Program-made: the position numbers and the translations under genes
From: Candidatus Omnitrophota bacterium
Lineage (GTDB): Bacteria > Omnitrophota > Gorgyraeia > Duberdicusellales > Duberdicusellaceae
Reading direction: 5' to 3'
Assembly (NCBI GenBank): GCA_021163425.1
Contig: JAGGWS010000054.1
Location: 1 to 52,051, forward strand
Length of the DNA stretch: 52,051 nt
Shown: in pieces, positions 23,720-32,800 of the stretch
Layout: each line of letters starts with the position of its first letter
Position numbering within the stretch: position 1 is the stretch's first letter
Notes under the pieces: model-generated
What the model saw: the letters and a program-made list of their open reading frames with translations, nothing else
What the model was told of the DNA's origin: nothing
The model's database searches: none

Positions 23720-25027
23720 TTATATTGAAGAAGCCTTATTTATAAGTTCTTCAGCCGAAGCCCCATCTATGGGATTCTCAGCAACAGAAAGGACTAAATC
23801 CAGCCTTTCAGATATCTCCTGCTTAATCTTAGATAGCAACTCTGAGCCCTGCTTCTCTAACTGGGCTTTACTCTTCTCAGGAACAATTATCCCTAAGGAG
23901 TCCTCAGATATTCTTACTGCTTTTTGGCCTACCTCTAAATTATCTCTCATAATATCAGCTATCTTCTTTAGAACAGACTCTAAAGCCAAAACCCCTGTTT
24001 TATTTATATAATCTTTAAAATTCTTAATCTTAATAAGAATAAAACCACAGGGCTTTTGATAAACAATTGCCCTTTTAACTTCCTCATCTAACCTCTCCTT
24101 AGCAAACTTAGCATTATATAGACCGGTAAGAGGGTCCTTTATTTCTAAATCCTTTATTCTTTCCGATATTCTCTGATGTTCTATTATAAAAGTTATGTGT
24201 TTAGAAAATGCCTTCAGAGTATCTAACTCTTCTTCAGAAAAAGAAAATTCTAAACCCTTAACTCCTGCACCTAAAATCCCCATTATCTCCCTTTTTAAAA
24301 AGATAGGCAGAAGCACAAGATTATTTACTCCTAAGATATCTTTAGAAAAATTTTCTAATTCTCTGCAGGAGTTATTCCGGTCTAAAAGGATAACTTCACC
24401 TTTCTCTATCAGAGGCTTAAGAAAAGATTTATCTTTAGAAAGTGTTTCAAAATTTATATTCTGGTTTGATTCTCCAGCTTCCAGAGAAAAAAACTTTCCT
24501 TCTGAATCCAGAAGAACAAAGGTTAAATCCAAATTTAAAATACTCTTAATCCTCCTTACTATCAGCCTAAAAACTTCCTTCATATCTGTATCCTGAGACA
24601 CTAAATCATTTATTTGAAGAATAGCAGAAAGCAAAGCTATTTTTTTAGAAATTTCCTCATTAAGTTTTTCTGTAGTTTTACTAATCTCCTTTAACTCCTG
24701 AAAACTCTTTTTAATCTTTACTGTCATCTTGTCAAATACTTCATCTAAAAACTTTACTTCATCTTCTGTGGGCTTAACTTCTCCTAATAAAGAAAGATTT
24801 TTCCGAGTCTTCTTAATAATACTGGTTATAGAATTAAGAATCTGAATAACTATCCACCAGCCCAAAAGGATGTTTATCCCCAAAATCAAACAAGCATAAG
24901 AAGGTAAATTCTTATAAGCCAGATAAAACCCAATTACTAGCAGAGGAAGAAGGGAGATAAGAGAAAAAGCTACAAAAATTCTCCTCCTTAAAGAAAGAGC
25001 CTCTAAAGATAAGAATAATTTCTTCAT
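23720..25027 (-). CDS. Membrane GAF-GGDEF protein with degenerate GGDEF
   Basis: 435 residues from the ATG at 25027, which has AAGGAGG six bases upstream; an upstream alternative start lacks this. Two N-terminal membrane helices (about 15-60) are followed by a coiled-coil linker, a GAF domain (about 145-285) and a GGDEF-like domain (about 300-430, starting KDPLTGLYNAKF). The signature GG(D/E)EF is replaced by SEDSL, and the metal-binding Asp strand reads LIKIKNFKDY, with Lys/Asn where Asp is required. Diguanylate cyclase activity is therefore unlikely; it may be a sensor. It heads the MshEN-PilB-PilB-PilC operon. Confidence 0.82.
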   Translation of the reverse strand: MKKLFLSLEALSLRRRIFVAFSLISLLPLLVIGFYLAYKNLPSYACLILGINILLGWWIVIQILNSITSIIKKTRKNLSLLGEVKPTEDEVKFLDEVFDKMTVKIKKSFQELKEISKTTEKLNEEISKKIALLSAILQINDLVSQDTDMKEVFRLIVRRIKSILNLDLTFVLLDSEGKFFSLEAGESNQNINFETLSKDKSFLKPLIEKGEVILLDRNNSCRELENFSKDILGVNNLVLLPIFLKREIMGILGAGVKGLEFSFSEEELDTLKAFSKHITFIIEHQRISERIKDLEIKDPLTGLYNAKFAKERLDEEVKRAIVYQKPCGFILIKIKNFKDYINKTGVLALESVLKKIADIMRDNLEVGQKAVRISEDSLGIIVPEKSKAQLEKQGSELLSKIKQEISERLDLVLSVAENPIDGASAEELINKASSI

Positions 25028-25196
25028 TGTTTCCTCCTTAATTCTAATCACTCCCTCTAAAATGAGTTTACCATAAATTCAACCTCAAAAACTATTTAAA
25101 TTTCTTATGCCTTCTCTTGAATTTTAACTCTTCTCTATTGGTAAATTAAAGATAAATTTTGCACTTTACTCTCCTGACTTTCAGTCCCTATGTCTA

Positions 25197-25225
25197 AATA
25201 TACTTGATTAAAAATGGGGTGTCAA
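25197..25225 (-). promoter_or_regulatory. Promoter of the GGDEF-pilB-pilC operon
   Basis: -35 TTGACA (25220-25225), 17-base spacer, -10 TATATT (25197-25202). It implies a leader of about 160 bases before the ATG at 25027, the longest predicted here. The leader contains a short GACT-GAA-AGTC hairpin near its 5' end but no riboswitch I recognise. The rest of the 25028-25361 gap shows no gene. Confidence 0.6.
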
Positions 25226-25361
25226 TATAAAAGAGACCTGAAGTTTCCCTATTTCTTCAGAGTATTTAGGTCATAAGTCATCAACAAATTTACGAATCCC
25301 TGCGAATATGCCCGTTTGTAAAATAGTTATTGTTTTTGGAAAAACTACTAAAAAGAGAAAG

Positions 25362-25742
25362 TTAGGTTTTACGGTAGTTGCTTAAAGAAAGAACAGTCTT
25401 AATACCCTGGAGAAGTTGATGATTGGTAAAAGGTTTAGGGAGGTAAAAATCAGCATCAAAGCTATAACCTCTCTTAATATCTTCGAACTTATCTTTTATT
25501 GAAAAGATAATAACTGGCGTTCTCTGTTCAAAATTTTGTCTCAACCATTTAAGAATTTCAAATCCATTAGCCTTAGGCAAAATAAGGTCTAATAAAACTA
25601 TATCAGGCTTTACTTCCACAATTTTAGCTTTAGCTTCCTCCCCGTCTAAGGCAGAAAATACAGAAAATCCCTGCTTAATTAAAAAATTTCCTACAGACTC
25701 TACAATATCTTCTTCGTCATCCACAATCAACACTTTCTTCAC
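25362..25742 (-). CDS. Single-domain response regulator (CheY-like)
   Basis: 126 residues from a GTG at 25742 (VKKVLIVDDEED); a TTG at 25778 would add 12 residues that do not fit the family. Receiver features are present: acidic pair DDE near the N-terminus, phospho-acceptor Asp in IVLLDLILP, Ser in VIIFSIKD in the Thr/Ser position, and Lys in YLPKPF. There is no output domain. It lies between the pilus ATPase operon and the divergent minor pseudopilin genes, so it could act in pilus control as PilG/PilH do, but no cognate kinase is in the window. Confidence 0.85.
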   Translation of the reverse strand: MKKVLIVDDEEDIVESVGNFLIKQGFSVFSALDGEEAKAKIVEVKPDIVLLDLILPKANGFEILKWLRQNFEQRTPVIIFSIKDKFEDIKRGYSFDADFYLPKPFTNHQLLQGIKTVLSLSNYRKT

Positions 25743-25786
25743 ACTTTTTAATTTTGCATAATCTATCCAAAAAATCAAGAAAAAAA

Positions 25787-25815
25787 TTGTCTAATTTTGA
25801 GTAAAGTGCTATACT
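25787..25815 (+). promoter_or_regulatory. Promoter of the plus-strand minor pseudopilins
   Basis: -35 TTGTCT (25787-25792), 17-base spacer, -10 TATACT (25810-25815). The ATG at 25832 begins 16 bases after the -10 box, leaving a leader of roughly ten bases with no ribosome binding site. Confidence 0.6.
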
Positions 25816-25831
25816 TTAATAAAATAATAAA

Positions 25832-26224
25832 ATGGGCAAAAAAAGCTTTACTCTTTCTGAACTTCTCCTAGCAGTAGCTATTCTGGCTATAAGTTTGGGA
25901 ACAATCCTCTTAGCTTTGGTGCAGGGTTTTCTTCTCAACGAGGCTAGCCGAAATTTAACCAGGGCTTTAACCCATGCTGAATATGTATTAGAAGATATTA
26001 AAAATACTAACTTTGAAACTGTAAAGACTAAAATAGAAAATGGAGACTGGGATTGGGATTCTTCAGAGATAGCCAGAGAAGGGCTTACTCCTCTAAATAA
26101 CGAGAATATTGATACTAGTGTTAATGGAACTACTCTTTTAGACATAGAAGTTACTGTAACCTGGAAAGACCGGGGTTTAAGAAATAGGGGTGTAAATTTA
26201 GAAACCCTGATAGCTCAACCTTAA
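25832..26224 (+). CDS. Minor type IV pseudopilin, PilV/GspI-like
   Basis: 130 residues beginning MGKKSFTLSELLLAVAILAI. The cleavage site is KKS|FTLSE with Ser at -1 instead of the usual Gly, and Glu+5 is kept. After the helix the sequence follows the PilV/GspI style (short, with a helix then beta-rich VTVTWKDRG near the end). It is the first of three plus-strand pseudopilin genes, divergent from the receiver-domain gene. These proteins prime or form the tip of pili. PilV versus GspI cannot be separated by sequence alone. Confidence 0.85.
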   Translation: MGKKSFTLSELLLAVAILAISLGTILLALVQGFLLNEASRNLTRALTHAEYVLEDIKNTNFETVKTKIENGDWDWDSSEIAREGLTPLNNENIDTSVNGTTLLDIEVTVTWKDRGLRNRGVNLETLIAQP

Positions 26225-26225
26225 G

Positions 26226-26702
26226 ATGAAAAACAAAGACTCCTTTACTTTAATGGAAATATTAGTAACTACCTTTATCCTGTCTCTTATAATTATTTGC
26301 GCAGCCTCAATCTTCTATCTGGGAGATTTAAACTGGAGAAGAGACTCAATCCTTTTAGAGCTCCAGCAAGAAGCAAGGATAGCCATCGATAGAATGAGTC
26401 GGGAACTAAGACAGGCAGAAAGCTCCTCTATAATTATTGGTAATGAAGGGAAAAACATATCTTTCTCTATACCTGATTTATCAGGAGGAACTTACGATAT
26501 AAATTATTACTTAGATATAAATTCAAACCAAATTATCCGAGAATATCCGGCAGGAACTACTCAGATTTTGGGAAACAATGTAAGCTCCTTAAACTTTTCT
26601 CTTTCTGGAGATACCCTTATTATTACCCTTCAAGTATCTAAAAACTTAAGGGGTAACCCCCTTAGTTTTAGCCTTAAAGAAAAAATAAAGTTAAGAAATT
26701 AA
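26226..26702 (+). CDS. Minor type IV pseudopilin, PilW/GspJ-like
   Basis: 158 residues. Cleavage site KDS|FTLME, again with Ser at -1, followed by a hydrophobic helix and the GspJ/PilW segment LQQEARIAIDRMSRELRQAES (key parts ARIAIDRMSRELR). The C-terminal half is beta-rich. It starts one base after the stop of the previous pseudopilin and has no ribosome binding site, which points to translational coupling. A minor pilin for initiation or the tip. Confidence 0.88.
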   Translation: MKNKDSFTLMEILVTTFILSLIIICAASIFYLGDLNWRRDSILLELQQEARIAIDRMSRELRQAESSSIIIGNEGKNISFSIPDLSGGTYDINYYLDINSNQIIREYPAGTTQILGNNVSSLNFSLSGDTLIITLQVSKNLRGNPLSFSLKEKIKLRN

Positions 26703-26760
26703 GAAGTTCTTATTGGCAGGGCCAGAAAACTGGTATCCTTTATAAAAAACAAACTCCAAT

Positions 26761-26788
26761 TTGGTAAAATAAAATTCTGTGGTATAAT
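26761..26788 (+). promoter_or_regulatory. Promoter giving a leaderless pilX-like mRNA
   Basis: -35 TTGGTA (26761-26766), 16-base spacer, perfect -10 TATAAT (26783-26788). The GTG start codon is at 26795, only six bases after the -10 box, so the transcript should begin at or next to the start codon. Confidence 0.65.
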
Positions 26789-26794
26789 TAAGTT

Positions 26795-27826
26795 GTGAGA
26801 AAAAAAGCTTCTTCTCTAGTTTTAGTAACAGTAATAATCTTAATCTTACTGATTTTATCTTCAGCCTCTCTTTTTCAAAGCATATCAGAAAAAAACCTGG
26901 CTCAAAGATACAAAAACTCTCTTCAGGCTTTCTGGATAGCTGAGGCAGGAGTAAATAAAGCTCTCCAGGAACTAAGAAATGATTTTAACTGGACAGGAGA
27001 AGAAGGAAATTTAGAAGAGGGAAGCTATGAAGTCATAGTTAATGTGATTGATTCTAAAACCCGGGAAGTTCTAAGCTCAGGTTACATTCCTTCCAAGACA
27101 AGTTACCGGATAAAACGCACACTCAAAGTTATAATGTCTAAATATATACCTCCAGGGTTTTACGACTATACAGCTTACTGTGCAGGAGATGTGGATATAA
27201 ATGGAAACTCCTTTTCTATAGTAAACGACCAACCTTCTCCTGACGATAAAGCTTTAATATACTCAGGAGAATATGAGGTTGAACATCCAGAAAATATAAC
27301 CGGTCAAGTTGAACAAGATGAATCTATCTCTCCTTTAGCCCACTTAGACTTCCAGCAACTCTATAATATTGCTTCTTCGGAGGGAAATGTCTATGACGAA
27401 GCTCGTCTTCAGAAAGTAAAAAATGGAGAAGATAGTTTCCCGGACTCTTTCTGGTATTCAGAAGGAGTCCCTAATGTAGTCTATATAACTACTGATTTAG
27501 AACTTAACGGTAATATCGGAACTATTGGGGGTTTCTTTGTAGTAGCAGGAGATATTATAACTGACCCTGATGAGACTGATGATATAGTGATTAATGGCAA
27601 TGGTCAGATTGAGGGGGTAATCTATACTCGGGGCCAATTCCGAATAAATGGGGGCAGAGGCGGCCTAAATGTAAATGGAGGAGTCTGGGCTCAAGAAATA
27701 AGGATAAATGGCAACACCCATCTTGCCTATAATGCTGACTATATGTCTGCTGTTGAAGATTTAGGGATAGAAGCCTCAGTTCAAATTACTGCCTGGCGAG
27801 ATTTAAATAACCCCTACCAGCTCTGA
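26795..27826 (+). CDS. PilX-like minor pilin with Asn/Gly-rich domain
   Basis: 343 residues with a GTG start. The N-terminus (KKASSLVLVTVIILILLIL, then QAFWIAEAGVNKAL) matches the PilX N-terminal pattern; there is no FTLxE cleavage site, which is typical of PilX/GspK types. The C-terminal half (about 225-325) contains repeated NGN-type segments (LNGNIG, INGNGQIEG, FRINGG, LNVNGGVWAQ, IRINGN), suggesting a beta-solenoid or bactofilin-like stack. It is separated from the preceding pseudopilin by 92 bases with its own promoter. A pilus tip role is likely by family; the solenoid is an inference. Confidence 0.8.
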   Translation: MRKKASSLVLVTVIILILLILSSASLFQSISEKNLAQRYKNSLQAFWIAEAGVNKALQELRNDFNWTGEEGNLEEGSYEVIVNVIDSKTREVLSSGYIPSKTSYRIKRTLKVIMSKYIPPGFYDYTAYCAGDVDINGNSFSIVNDQPSPDDKALIYSGEYEVEHPENITGQVEQDESISPLAHLDFQQLYNIASSEGNVYDEARLQKVKNGEDSFPDSFWYSEGVPNVVYITTDLELNGNIGTIGGFFVVAGDIITDPDETDDIVINGNGQIEGVIYTRGQFRINGGRGGLNVNGGVWAQEIRINGNTHLAYNADYMSAVEDLGIEASVQITAWRDLNNPYQL

Positions 27827-28016
27827 ACTTTAGCTCGACAGTTCATCTGTTTATCAGAATAGAGATTAGCTGGAATTAACCTCTGCAGGGTTTTCTTCCG
27901 TGATTTGCTTTCTTACTTCTCCAGGAAAGCTTTCCCCTCCTTTTTCTCTTAGACATCTTGCTCCTTTATTTTTTTAAATAATAAACACCTGAACAATAGA
28001 ACAAAAAATTAATAAT

Positions 28017-28682
28017 TTAAAGAAGCCCCTCAGCTACATAATCAATTTTTTCTACAGGATTTATTATAGCCGAAGCTATATTAGCTATGTGAGCACTGAT
28101 TCTCTTATAATAGCGTAAAAGCAAAGTGTAAACTACAGTCTTATCGGCAGAAAAATTTTGGTCAATCATTGAGCGAATCATACTCTCACATTGAGAAGAA
28201 ATTTTCCCGTGTCTCTGCATCAGAGTGACTGCTTTCTCACTATCTGCAGAAACAAAAGCAGAAGGAATCTCCTTTAGGTTTTCTCTTATCTGGGTCTCTA
28301 AATCCTGAAAACTGGTGGTTAAGTTATCTTGGGGTGAACTTTTTAAGATATAACTTAATTCAAAAATATTTTTACAATAATCACCTATTCTTTCAGCATC
28401 CTTTACTATACTCATAAAAACCAAACAGGTAGTAAAATCTTTACGGGGATTAATAGCTAAGTGTTCAATGAGTCTTCTTCTTATTTTCTGTTCTTCTTCA
28501 TTAATCTTTCTATCTTTCGAGTATATTAAAGCATGGACTTCCTGAGAAGGTATCTTCTTCCAGAATACAGAAGTTGCCTTATCAAAGATATCTTGAGCTT
28601 CTCTAAGCATATTCTCAAAATCTCCTACTACTTTCTTTAGAAACTCTTCTTCTTTCCAGATATTTAAAATATCTTTAAACAT
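28017..28682 (-). CDS. PhoU-domain protein
   Basis: 221 residues, nearly all helical, with two PhoU-type three-helix repeats (about 25-100 and 130-205). Recognisable pieces are MSIVKDAERIGDYCKNIFEL and LRYYKRISAHIANIASAIIN, in which acidic residues bind metal in PhoU proteins. It lies 12 bases after a Na/phosphate cotransporter gene, a common pairing in which PhoU restrains phosphate uptake. The 190 bases to its left show no gene; a 12-base palindrome there is not convincing. Confidence 0.87.
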   Translation of the reverse strand: MFKDILNIWKEEEFLKKVVGDFENMLREAQDIFDKATSVFWKKIPSQEVHALIYSKDRKINEEEQKIRRRLIEHLAINPRKDFTTCLVFMSIVKDAERIGDYCKNIFELSYILKSSPQDNLTTSFQDLETQIRENLKEIPSAFVSADSEKAVTLMQRHGKISSQCESMIRSMIDQNFSADKTVVYTLLLRYYKRISAHIANIASAIINPVEKIDYVAEGLL

Positions 28683-28694
28683 TTCTCACCTCCA

Positions 28695-29822
28695 TTATTT
28701 TATAAAAAGTTCTCTTAAGAAAATAAGGGACAAAGGTAAAACTATAAAAATTACTAAAGTATAAATTAAAGAAAAGTATCTGCGTTTATAACAGAGTTGA
28801 GAAAGCTTCTTAGCTAAAATAGGGGGTATATTTCTTATCTTTTTAAAGGGATAAAATATAGCTATCCCCGAAAGATTGAAGAATAAATGAGCTAAGGCTA
28901 CAGTTAAAGCTGCAGTTCTGCCTTCTCCTGCTACAGCCAAAGAAGCTAAGAGAGCAGTAAAGGTAGTGCCCACGTTCGCCCCCATAGTATAAACAAAGAC
29001 TTTTTCTAAACTTAAAACTCCAGCAGCAGCTAAAGGAACCATCACTGAAGTAGTTAAAGAAGAAGACTGAACCACTACTGTAATTAAGAACCCTAAGCCC
29101 ATAGCTAAAAAATTATTTCTAAATATATACTTATCTATTAAAACCTCTGCTTTCCCAATAAAGAGTTTTCTTAATATCTTAACTAAGAAAAACAGAGAAG
29201 AAAATAAAAAGGCCAGTCCCAGTATAATAAATACAATACCTGTCCAGCTTTCTGAAAAAGAAAGATTTTCTATAAATACCTTCTTAAAAAAAGAAATTCC
29301 TGGAGAAAGGAGAATTTTTACAGGACTGCTAAACCTAACCCCTCCTACTCCCTCAAATAACCTTCCAAAAAATAGAGAAATCCTGGTAAGATACCCAAAT
29401 TTAAGCTGAAGAGGAAAAAGGATTATTACTGTCAAAATATTAAAGAAATCATGGACTGTAGCCGCCTGAAAGGCCCTTTTAAATTCTCCTCTCCAGGAAA
29501 TGTGTCCTAAAGAAACCAAAGTGTTAGTAACAGTTGTACCAATATTAGCTCCCATAACAATAGGGATAGCACAATTAATATTTAAAGTACCCCCACCTAC
29601 TAAAGCCACCACTAAGGAAGTAGTTAAGGAAGAAGACTGAGCTACTACTGTAGCTAAAATCCCAATAAAAAGTCCAACAAAAGGATCAGAAGTGGTAGAG
29701 ATAAGTTTGCGAGCAAAGTCTTCACCTAAAAAATGAGCTCCTTTACTAATCAGCTTAATACTTAAAAGGAAGACATAAATTAAGAAAAGGGTAGAAAATG
29801 CTTTGAGATTTTTTTTAAACAC
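28695..29822 (-). CDS. Na/phosphate cotransporter, NptA/PNaS family
   Basis: 375 residues with a GTG start and about nine membrane helices. The two inverted repeats each hold the substrate motif QSSSLTTS (about residues 62-69 and 252-259), followed by GANIGTT and GANVGTT. These are hallmarks of the Na/Pi cotransporter family (PF02690). Many family members are fused to PhoU; here PhoU is a separate gene immediately downstream. It should import phosphate with sodium across the inner membrane. Confidence 0.92.
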   Translation of the reverse strand: MFKKNLKAFSTLFLIYVFLLSIKLISKGAHFLGEDFARKLISTTSDPFVGLFIGILATVVAQSSSLTTSLVVALVGGGTLNINCAIPIVMGANIGTTVTNTLVSLGHISWRGEFKRAFQAATVHDFFNILTVIILFPLQLKFGYLTRISLFFGRLFEGVGGVRFSSPVKILLSPGISFFKKVFIENLSFSESWTGIVFIILGLAFLFSSLFFLVKILRKLFIGKAEVLIDKYIFRNNFLAMGLGFLITVVVQSSSLTTSVMVPLAAAGVLSLEKVFVYTMGANVGTTFTALLASLAVAGEGRTAALTVALAHLFFNLSGIAIFYPFKKIRNIPPILAKKLSQLCYKRRYFSLIYTLVIFIVLPLSLIFLRELFIK

Positions 29823-29884
29823 CCTCAGAAATCACCTCTCTTTAATCCTGATTATTTAATATATAATTGCGGACATTGATAAAT

Positions 29885-32800
29885 TTAATTCGGAGTAATA
29901 AATACTTCAATAACCTGAGCTTCCTGGTTTCTTATTCTCAAAGAATGTGGTTCTTCTATCTGAGAAGAATTAAATACAAATTCCTCCTGGTTAGCATATT
30001 TAACTATTATTTTCTCTACTTTTACTTTCTGACTATAAGTATCAATTCTCTGAGGGTTATGATAGATAACTAAAGTCTTGCCTAAAAACATAAAGGAAAA
30101 AGTATTTTTAGGAAGAGTAAATTTTTGGGGCTTTCCTTCGTTATCTAAGATAAAGACAGTATCTTCTTTTTTGGTAAAAAGGTCTTTCTTTAACAAAGGC
30201 TTAAACTCTAATACTAATTTCCCCTGCTTCAGATAAAAAGGATTTTTCCCTAAACACATAAAAAGTAGTATATTTAAAGCTTCAGAAGTTGCGCCGGTAA
30301 GTCGAGCCACAAAACCTCTTCCCCAGAGTTTCTTATCGGGATTAGCTGAACTTACTATAAAAGAAGAGTTCTCTAAATTACTTCTTCCATAAATTGAGGG
30401 TTTTAAAAAACAGATAAAACAATTAAAAAATTCTTTATAGAATTCTTCATAAAGTCCAGCCTTTATCAATTCCAAAAGATACTTATACTCCATATGCACC
30501 CAGATAGATTCATTTTCTAACCAGCCCGGAGGAAATACTTTTATTCTTCCTATCTCCAGAGGTGCCTTCTTCAAAGAGGCACAGATTTTGTACATTTTTA
30601 AATTCCTATCATAGAGAGAACTTTTCTTTAAAGAATTGTAGATTAATTTAATAGTTTCTGGAGGCAATATCTTCATAGCTCTCACAAAACCTTCTAAAAA
30701 GAGAGGAAGCTCCTTCTGTCTAAACTTTAAAGGAAAGATAAAATCTTGCTCTTCCCGATATTCCACTACCTCATTTATAAAGTAAGTAGGCAATCTTTTA
30801 TAATCTACATCTTTTAAGTTTAAAGAAATTTTCTCCTTGCTCAGTTCTAAAAACTCTTCTACCTCTCCTAAAGATAATGAATAAAACTCAGAGCTCACTC
30901 CCCAGAAGACTTTTTCCCGAAACTCTTCTTTAAGAGTATGGCTCCTCTTCCAGAAATCCAGATTATCTTTAAAACCCTGAGATTTACTCTCTTGAAGAAG
31001 CTCTTTTAAGTCTTTAAAAAAGTTAAATATTTCTGAAGGTAGAGATATCTTCTTTTCTCTGTATTTTCCAACCTTTTCTTTAAGAAAAGAAATTATCCTC
31101 AAAAGCTCAAAGGTCTCAGCTAAAGAGGAACCCAAAAGAGAAGGTAAACCATTAAGAGCATCACACCAGCCTGGTCTTCCTGCCTCCATTTCCACACCCC
31201 TGCCAAAAGGGTCAAGGGTAGAAATTCGATTCAAAACTACTACCAAAAGCTTAACTAATAAGTTAGTATAGAAAACTTTGTCTTTGTCTCTTATTCTTAG
31301 CTGATGCTTAGAATACTGGCGGGAATTTATCAAATTGGCTTTTTTCTCGTTAAACTCCAGAAAATCTCTTTGCAAAATATAACCATCTTTAAGGTAATAT
31401 CTTTTCCTCCGGGGGGCTAATTTGCAAAAATCATCATAGAAAGAATACTCTTCTTTAAATAAGAGCTCTGATTCTTTATCAGGAAATATTGCTAAAAAAC
31501 TTTCTATTAAATCTAAATTATAAGTAAAGTGGTCTATCCAGAAACCTTCTCCAAAATCAGCCTGTTCTACCTTCTTAGAAAAACTCAAAACTCTTTTAAT
31601 TAATTCCTCCCGCAATTTAGAAGATACTTTATTCTCCTTCAAAAATCCCATAAACTCTGAGAGAGAAAATTCTGAAAAAACTATCTCTTCTAACTTCTTT
31701 AACAATTCTGAACCGAAAAACTCAGAAAAAGTCTTCTGAAAAGATTCTTTATCTCTAAAAATAAACTTAGGAGGTTTAACCACCAAAGGGTTGTAACTAT
31801 CTAACTTCTGGAGATTAAAAAATAACCGGATATTCTCATCAAAAACTCCGGGTTCAAAGAATACATCCTGGCGTCTATTCTGATTTATATCCCGGTAATT
31901 CCCTTCTCCTGAAGAAAGAAAGCTGTGCTCAAATTTAAATCTATTATAATCTCTTTCTAAATCTCCGTGTTTTCTGTTGTAGAGATAAAAGACTTTACCT
32001 CCAAATCTCTGGGGAAACCCTCCTCTTAAAACATTATCTAAGAAATTTTGCTGAGTATAGAAATTAAGAGTTCTTAAAGAAGAGTTTATAAAAGCCTTTT
32101 GCTGAATCTCCTTTATAATTTTCTTATTCTCTTCAAATTTATCCTCAATCCAGTCCGAACTTAGCTTCTTAGAAAAATTAACAACCTCTCTTTCCTTCTC
32201 CGCTGAACCAATAAAACTGAAAAATCTAAAATTTTCCTGGGGATTAAGCCTTATTTTGACAAAAGAAAAAGCACAGGGAGTCCTCCCCAGAAGAATGTCT
32301 TTCTTTACATAATTAAACTTTTTATCTACAAAATTAAAAGGGAGATTCAAATCTGAATCCTCGCCAAAAAGAAGATGAGGATCTATAATGGGTCTTAAAA
32401 ATTTAATCTGGTTTTTCTTAGAGAAAAAACAAGAAAAATAGAAATTTACTCCCTGGATATAAATAGTCTGAGCAACATCCTGAGGAGAAACCTTCAACTT
32501 AAAAAAGGCTAAATCTTTATTAAGATAACTTTGCATCCAGGCCTCTAAAGTCCGGGCTAAATCTTTAAGAAAAAGGTTCTTACAACCATAGGGAAGTATA
32601 ACTGGTAAACCATCAATAATTTCCAAATCCTCGGGCCGGGTAGTAATATTTTTTAACTCCACTATTCTTACTAAAGAAGCAAAATCAGAAGAAGGTAAAG
32701 TAAAATACTTTATCCTTATATTCAAGCCCTTCTTTTTATTTTCCTCTTCAATCTCCAAAAAAGAGGGAAACACTTTCATAACCTGCTTTAACCAATTATT

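Noticed and set aside
25816-26145. Minus-strand frame of 109 residues opposite the first pseudopilin
   Set aside because: The plus strand encodes a clear pseudopilin with promoter; the antisense product has no family features.
27924-27935. GGAAAGCTTTCC palindrome as a terminator for the pilX-like gene
   Set aside because: Only a four-base stem is possible once a loop is allowed, and it is about 100 bases past the stop codon.
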